From the NCBI GenBank assembly GCA_018993155.1, contig JAGKSX010000058.1, forward strand, positions 1 through 35,249: a DNA stretch of 35,249 nt, given 5' to 3'. A model generated the notes under the pieces. That model saw only the letters and a list, made by a program, of their open reading frames with translations. It was not told where the DNA came from and did not search any database. The first letter of the stretch is position 1; each line of letters starts with the position of its first letter. The translations under genes and the position numbers were made by a program. Below are positions 33,789-35,249 of this stretch, in pieces. This stretch comes from Hydrogenophaga sp. GTDB lineage: Bacteria; Pseudomonadota; Gammaproteobacteria; Burkholderiales; Burkholderiaceae_C.

Positions 33789-33805
33789 CGCGCGCCCGGT
33801 GCGGC

Positions 33806-34783
33806 TCACTCCGCCTCGATGCCGGCGGCCTTGATGACGCGGCCCCACATGTCGGTCTCGCTGGCCTGGAACTTCACCAGCTCGGCCGGTGAGGTGGGGA
33901 ACACCTCGCCGCCGCTGCCAGCGAAGAACTGGCGCACGGCCTGGCTTTCGATGGCCTTGTGCAGCAACTCGTTGAGGCGCGTCACCACCGGCGCGGGGGT
34001 GCCGGCCGGCGCGTAGGCCGCGAACCAGTAGCCCATGTCGTAGCCCTTCACGCCCGCTTCGGCGATGGTGGGCACCTCAGGCAGCGATGCCATGCGCCTG
34101 GCCGAGGTGACGCCCAGCGCGCGCACCTTGCCGGTGGTGATCTGCGGCATGCCGGTCGAGGCGTCGGTGAACATCATGGTGATCTGCCCGCCAAGCAGGT
34201 CGGTGATGCCCATGGGGTTGCTGCGGTAGGGCACGTGCAGGATGTTGACGTTGGCCATCTGCTGGAACAGCTCGCCCGCCACGCGGCTGGACGAACTGCC
34301 GCTGCCGAAGGACAGCTTGCCCGGCGCCTGCTTCGCGGCGGCCAGCACGTCGGCCACGCTCTTGTAGGGCGCGTCCGCGCGAACGATCATGATCTGCCCG
34401 CCCTTGCCGATGCCGGTGATGGCGGCGAAGTCCTTCACCGGGTCGTAGGAGAGCTTCTTGTACAGGTGCTGGTTGGCCGCGTGCGTGGTGTTGGTGGTGA
34501 TGAGCACGGTGTGGCCGTCCTTGGGCGCGTTGGCGGCGGCCTGGGCCGCGATCATGCCGCTGGCGCCCGCCTTGTTGTCCACCACCACCGGCTGCCCGGT
34601 CTGCTCGCTGACCGATTGGCCCAGCGCGCGCGCCAGGATGTCGGTGGCGCTGCCGGCGGCAAAGGGCACGATGAAGGTGATGGGCTTGGTGGTGAGCGAA
34701 GCCTGGGCGAAGGCGGCGGGCAGGGCCAGCACCGAGGCGAGCGCGACCACGGCGTGGCGGCGGGTGAAGGGGCTGTTGTTCAT
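33806..34783 (-). CDS. Tripartite tricarboxylate transporter receptor (Bug/TctC) protein
   Basis: Second Bug-family periplasmic receptor of the window, 325 residues from the ATG at 34783 (the frame remains open upstream, but only as a shadow of the next gene). The signal peptide MNNSPFTRRHAVVALASVLALPAAFAQA in pieces ends near residue 28. The mature part starts TKPITFIVPFAAGSATDILARAL, a Bug hallmark, and contains GKLSFGSGSSSSRVAGELF and LLGGQITMMFTD. It lies 38 bases downstream of the AtuA-domain gene, so the two are probably co-transcribed; the ligand may be an acyclic terpenoid acid or another carboxylate handled by that cluster, by context only. No TctAB genes are visible. Confidence 0.92.
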   Translation of the reverse strand: MNNSPFTRRHAVVALASVLALPAAFAQASLTTKPITFIVPFAAGSATDILARALGQSVSEQTGQPVVVDNKAGASGMIAAQAAANAPKDGHTVLITTNTTHAANQHLYKKLSYDPVKDFAAITGIGKGGQIMIVRADAPYKSVADVLAAAKQAPGKLSFGSGSSSSRVAGELFQQMANVNILHVPYRSNPMGITDLLGGQITMMFTDASTGMPQITTGKVRALGVTSARRMASLPEVPTIAEAGVKGYDMGYWFAAYAPAGTPAPVVTRLNELLHKAIESQAVRQFFAGSGGEVFPTSPAELVKFQASETDMWGRVIKAAGIEAE

Positions 34784-34821
34784 GTCTGTCTCCTGGGGTG
34801 GATGGTGAAGGAAGAAGCGCC

Positions 34822-35187
34822 TCAGCCCGAGGGGCCGTGCAGTTGGGAAACCAGGTGGGCGGGAACCTCGAGGTCGAGCGCCAGCAGGTGGAAGGACAGG
34901 GCCTTGCCGTGGCTGTCCAGGTTCAGGGCGTCGTTGACGCCGCCGTCGAGCACGTCGTCCAGCACGAAGTTCATCGCGTGCAGCTTGGGCAGCAGGTGGC
35001 GCACCACCTGGCTGGGCTGGCGGTGCCGGAAGTGCGCGGCGACGCGCTCGGCGGTGATCTGCGCCACGATCAAGGGATAGAGCGCCTCGCTCCAGGCGAT
35101 CACGCTGATGTTGGATCGGTTGCCCTTGTCGCCGGTGCGGCCGTGGGCGGCGCGCCACAAGGGCACGGTGAGAACGGGGGGGCTCAC
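34822..35187 (-). CDS. AtuA C-terminal-domain protein (AtuA-related)
   Basis: Protein of 121 residues matching the small domain found at the C-terminus of AtuA (acyclic terpene utilisation, DUF1446 proteins) or encoded separately next to it. VPLWRAAHGRTGDKGNRSNISVIAW, in pieces, is the characteristic start (H-x-R-x-GDKG-x-x-x-N), and LHAMNFVLDDVLDGGVNDALNLDSHGK is the second conserved block. It starts with GTG at 35187, which overlaps the stop of the upstream frame (GTGA), so it is translationally coupled to that gene, presumably the DUF1446 N-terminal partner. Together they may process an acyl-CoA-like or terpenoid intermediate; the reaction is not established. Confidence 0.82.
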   Translation of the reverse strand: MSPPVLTVPLWRAAHGRTGDKGNRSNISVIAWSEALYPLIVAQITAERVAAHFRHRQPSQVVRHLLPKLHAMNFVLDDVLDGGVNDALNLDSHGKALSFHLLALDLEVPAHLVSQLHGPSG

Positions 35188-35249
35188 TGGAGCACCTTCG
35201 CCCTGCGGGCTGGGGTGCGAGCTTGCTGGGGAGCGGCCCTGCGCTGCGC
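35184..35249 (-). CDS. C-terminal end of upstream gene (possibly AtuA/DUF1446), cut by window edge
   Basis: An open frame enters from the right edge and ends with TGA at 35184-35186, overlapping the GTG start of the AtuA-domain gene by four bases. Only 21 residues are visible (ending ARRAKVLQ), too few to identify. The usual neighbour of a separate AtuA C-terminal-domain gene is a DUF1446 AtuA-family gene, so that is the guess. Confidence 0.45.
   Translation of the reverse strand, partial: AQRRAAPQQARTPARRAKVLQ

Overview
The window is GC-rich and densely coded, and it reads as a chromosome segment of a beta-proteobacterium of the Burkholderiales. Comamonadaceae (Hydrogenophaga/Variovorax-like) fits best. 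The reasons are the divergent rne/rluC pair, a beta-type H-NS protein, two TctC/Bug-family binding proteins, several LysR regulators, and the DUF3348-DUF802-OmpA-DUF2894 gene set, which I recall from this group. I see no rRNA, tRNA, CRISPR array, insertion sequence or phage gene. Taxonomy is inferred from gene content only.

Layout. 1-2.9 kb: the start of rne (minus) faces away from rluC across a roughly 590-base gap holding two hairpins; an H-NS-like gene with a clear terminator and a low-molecular-weight protein tyrosine phosphatase follow. 2.8-5.5 kb (minus): a UDP-glucuronate 4-epimerase-like gene and a long-chain acyl-CoA synthetase. 5.6-14.1 kb: a LysR regulator plus a 2-keto-4-pentenoate hydratase-family gene (minus) diverge from an indolepyruvate:ferredoxin-oxidoreductase-like pair (iorA, iorB) and a complete TRAP transporter (P, Q, M). 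This looks like one unit for uptake and oxidative decarboxylation of a (probably aromatic) 2-oxoacid. 14.1-16.3 kb: a carboxylesterase, and an EamA exporter diverging from an Lrp/AsnC regulator. 16.3-25.7 kb: a LysR gene diverges from gcl-hyi-glxR, and a glycerate 2-kinase gene (ttuD-like) lies downstream, so glyoxylate can be taken to 2-phosphoglycerate. A LysR / M20 amidohydrolase / Bug-protein module sits between glxR and the kinase gene.

25.7-30.7 kb is the most unusual part: five tightly packed plus-strand genes. They encode a DUF3348 protein, a 748-residue MotA/ExbB/ZorA-like membrane protein with a very long helical tail, a MotB/ZorB-like OmpA protein with an intramembrane aspartate, a DUF2894 protein, and an AadA-type aminoglycoside nucleotidyltransferase whose start overlaps the preceding stop. 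The MotA-like/MotB-like pair has the architecture of the ion-driven stator of flagellar motors and of the Zorya defence system, but no flagellar gene and no ZorC/D/E is present. I regard it as an uncharacterised ion-driven envelope machine.

30.8-35.2 kb: serA (E. coli type, with ACT domain), an AraC regulator overlapping it tail to tail, a divergent short-chain dehydrogenase with a two-site AraC-type direct repeat between them, then a minus-strand Bug protein and an AtuA C-terminal-domain protein coupled to an upstream gene cut by the window edge.
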